From the NCBI GenBank assembly GCA_002394165.1, contig DGTA01000035.1, positions 1-7,004 of the forward strand: DNA of 7,004 nt, given 5' to 3'. The translations under genes and the position numbers were made by a program. The notes under the pieces were generated by a model that saw only the letters and a program-made list of their open reading frames with translations, was not told the origin of the DNA and did not search any database. Positions 4,957 through 7,004 of this stretch are shown here, piece by piece. Positions within the stretch are counted from its first letter, which is position 1; every line of letters begins with the position of its first letter. The DNA comes from Lachnospiraceae bacterium UBA4348. GTDB lineage: Bacteria; Bacillota; Clostridia; Lachnospirales; Lachnospiraceae.

Positions 4957-7004
4957 ATGAATACACCAGAAAATATAAAATTTACACACCTTCACGTCCA
5001 TACCGAATACAGTCTGCTGGACGGATCCAACAAGATCAAGGAGTATGTGAAGCGCGTGGCGGAGCTGGGGATGGACAGCGCGGCCATCACCGACCACGGG
5101 GTGATGTACGGGATCATCGATTTTTATAAGGCAGCGAGAGCGGCCGGGATCAAGCCGATCCTGGGCTGTGAGGTCTACGTCGCCCCGGGATCGCGCTTTG
5201 ACCGGGAGGCCGGCAGGGGAGACAATGAGGACCGCTATTATCATCTCATCCTGCTTGCGGAGAATAATAAGGGCTATGCTAACCTGATGAAGATCGTCTC
5301 GGCGGGTTTCGTGGACGGCTTCTATTACCGTCCCCGCGTGGACAGGGAGATCCTTGAGAAATATCATGAGGGGATCATTGCGACCAGCGCCTGCCTGGCG
5401 GGCGAGGTGCAGAAGCTTCTCACCAGGGGCTTCTATGAGGAGGCGAAAAGCGCGGCTCTCGAGCACGAGCGGATCTTCGGTAAAGGGAACTATTTTCTGG
5501 AGCTCCAGGACCACGGCATTCCCGCGCAGCGCATGATCAATCCGCAGCTGGTGAGGATGAGCCGGGAGACCGGCATCGGGCTGGTGGCCACGAACGATGT
5601 GCACTATACCTATGCCGAGGATGCGGACGCCCATGATATCCTGCTGTGCGTGCAGACGGGCAAGACTGTGAACGATGAGGACCGCATGCGCTATGAGGGC
5701 GGCCAGTATTATTTAAAGACGCCGCAGGAGATGGCGGCGCTTTTTCCCTATGCCCCGGAGGCGCTGGAAAATACGGTAAAGATCGCCGAAAGGTGCAATG
5801 TCGAGATCGAATTCGGCGTCACCAAGCTGCCCGTTTACGATGTGCCCGCGCCATATACGGCCTGGGAATACCTGAACAAGCTGTGCAGGGAAGGGCTTGA
5901 GGAGCGCTACGATCCGGTGACGGATGAGCTCAGGGAGCGGCTTGACTATGAGCTGGGCGTTATAAAGCAGATGGGATATGTGGAGTATTTCCTGATCGTC
6001 TGGGACTTCATCCACTATTCGAGGGCTCATGGGATCATGGTCGGCCCGGGGCGCGGCTCCGCCGCCGGTTCGCTGGTCTCGTACTGCCTGGGGATCACGA
6101 AGCTCGATCCCATCCGCTACCAGCTGCTGTTCGAGCGGTTCCTGAACCCCGAGCGCGTGTCCATGCCCGATATTGACGTGGACTTCTGCTTCGAGCGCCG
6201 CGGTGAGGTCATCAACTATGTGATCTCCAAATACGGGAAGGAGAACGTGGCCCAGATCATCACCTTCGGAACCATGGCGGCCAAGGGCGTCATCCGAGAT
6301 GTGGGCCGGGCGATGGACCTGCCGTACTCGCTCTGCGATTCGGTGGCCAAGATGGTCCCGGATGAGCTGGATATCACCATCGATAAGGCTCTCGAGAAAA
6401 ACAAGGAGATGAAGACGCTCTACGAGAGCGATGAGCAGATCCGCCTGCTGCTGGATATGTCCAGGCGGCTGGAGGGACTGCCCCGGCATACCTCCATGCA
6501 CGCGGCCGGCGTGGTGATCTGCCGCAACGCCGTGGATGAGTATGTGCCGCTCTCGAGGGCGGCGGACGGCTCGCTCACGACGCAGTTTACGATGACAGCC
6601 CTGGAGGAGCTGGGCCTTCTTAAGATGGACTTTTTAGGCCTGCGCACCCTTACGGTCATCCGCGACGCGGTGGAGAACATCCGGCAGAGAACGGGCGTGA
6701 CTCTGGATATGGACCGGATCAGCTATGAGGACAGCGCCGTCTTTGACTCGCTCGCCACCGGCCGCAATGATGGCGTGTTCCAGCTGGAGAGCGGGGGCAT
6801 GAAGTCGTTCATGAAGGAGCTCAAGCCCCGCAGCATGGAGGACCTGATCGCAGGGATCTCCCTGTACCGGCCCGGCCCGATGGATTTCATCCCCGCCTAT
6901 ATCCGCGGCAAGAACCATCCGGAGCAGATCACGTATGACTGCCCGCAGCTGAGGCCCATCCTGGAGGCCACCTACGGGTGCATCGTCTACCAGGAGCAGG
7001 TCAT
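4957..7004 (+). CDS. dnaE: DNA polymerase III alpha subunit, 5' part (682 codons, runs off the window)
   Basis: This is the replicative C-family DNA polymerase. AGGAG at 4943-4947 lies nine bases before ATG 4957. The PHP domain occupies about residues 8-280, and all the usual metal-ligand positions are filled: H13 and H15 (HLHVHTEYS), D22, H47 (TDHG), E72, H96, C146, D214 and H216 (NDVHY). The polymerase part has VGPGRGSAAGS (362-372), catalytic aspartates D405 and D407 in PDIDVDF, the third aspartate D558 in KMDFLG, and the fingers motif YRPGPM (637-642). The last visible residues are YQEQV. Full-length proteins are about 1,150 residues, so the rest of the fingers, the clamp-binding site and the OB domain lie outside. 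In Firmicutes DnaE usually works beside PolC in replication. The frame is open throughout with no sign of damage. Confidence 0.97.
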   Translation, partial: MNTPENIKFTHLHVHTEYSLLDGSNKIKEYVKRVAELGMDSAAITDHGVMYGIIDFYKAARAAGIKPILGCEVYVAPGSRFDREAGRGDNEDRYYHLILLAENNKGYANLMKIVSAGFVDGFYYRPRVDREILEKYHEGIIATSACLAGEVQKLLTRGFYEEAKSAALEHERIFGKGNYFLELQDHGIPAQRMINPQLVRMSRETGIGLVATNDVHYTYAEDADAHDILLCVQTGKTVNDEDRMRYEGGQYYLKTPQEMAALFPYAPEALENTVKIAERCNVEIEFGVTKLPVYDVPAPYTAWEYLNKLCREGLEERYDPVTDELRERLDYELGVIKQMGYVEYFLIVWDFIHYSRAHGIMVGPGRGSAAGSLVSYCLGITKLDPIRYQLLFERFLNPERVSMPDIDVDFCFERRGEVINYVISKYGKENVAQIITFGTMAAKGVIRDVGRAMDLPYSLCDSVAKMVPDELDITIDKALEKNKEMKTLYESDEQIRLLLDMSRRLEGLPRHTSMHAAGVVICRNAVDEYVPLSRAADGSLTTQFTMTALEELGLLKMDFLGLRTLTVIRDAVENIRQRTGVTLDMDRISYEDSAVFDSLATGRNDGVFQLESGGMKSFMKELKPRSMEDLIAGISLYRPGPMDFIPAYIRGKNHPEQITYDCPQLRPILEATYGCIVYQEQV

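Noticed and set aside
4900..5634. Open frame of 244 codons on the minus strand
   Set aside because: It lies antisense to dnaE, whose motifs are unmistakable; the frame is a by-product of GC-rich codon use and its protein resembles nothing.
5713..6501. Open frame of 262 codons on the minus strand
   Set aside because: It is fully antisense to the dnaE polymerase domain, has no ribosome site that I can see, and has a His/Leu/Asp-rich product typical of shadow frames.
1..7004. CRISPR array, tRNA, rRNA or riboswitch
   Set aside because: I saw no regularly spaced repeats, no cloverleaf, no rRNA-like stretch and no known aptamer core on either strand by eye; small RNAs cannot be ruled out.

Overview
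The window most resembles the chromosome of a Gram-positive anaerobe of the Clostridia, probably Lachnospiraceae. The reasons are strong AGGAGG-type ribosome sites, extended -10 promoters, a CvfB-type S1 protein, a short bacterial FatA-like acyl-ACP thioesterase and a DnaE with an intact PHP domain. The family is inferred from recognised protein types; no search was possible.

Bases 1-1285 look like accessory DNA: the 3' end of a HigB/RelE-type toxin gene, then a HigA-type antitoxin that carries an ImmA/IrrE-like (M78) metallopeptidase domain with an HELAH motif. These two genes use A/T-ending codons and AGA arginine codons. Bases 1286-1600 hold no convincing gene. They contain a perfect 20-bp inverted repeat, a perfect 12-bp tandem duplication and a second hairpin with flanking A and T runs. 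From about 1600 onward the DNA is clearly richer in G+C and codon use changes, so this gap may be the edge of an inserted island.

Bases 1601-4382 are a divergent arrangement. A small zinc-ribbon, single-pass membrane protein gene runs leftward. A rightward cluster encodes an RNA 2',3'-cyclic phosphodiesterase (ThpR), an acyl-ACP thioesterase with a TTG start, and a CvfB-like S1/winged-helix RNA-binding protein. Gaps in the cluster are about 26 bases and every gene faces the same way, so it is probably one transcript. A REP-like palindrome sits between the two divergent promoters.

Bases 4383-4855 carry a compact unit of its own: a TTGCTT-N17-TATAGT promoter, a 79-residue conserved-looking protein of unknown function, and a strong intrinsic terminator. 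Bases 4856-7004 carry an extended -10 promoter and the first 682 codons of dnaE, the DNA polymerase III alpha subunit, which runs off the right edge.

No clearly new multi-gene system is visible. The items best worth a second look are the toxin-antitoxin/island boundary, the palindrome in the divergent promoter, and the two uncharacterised small proteins.
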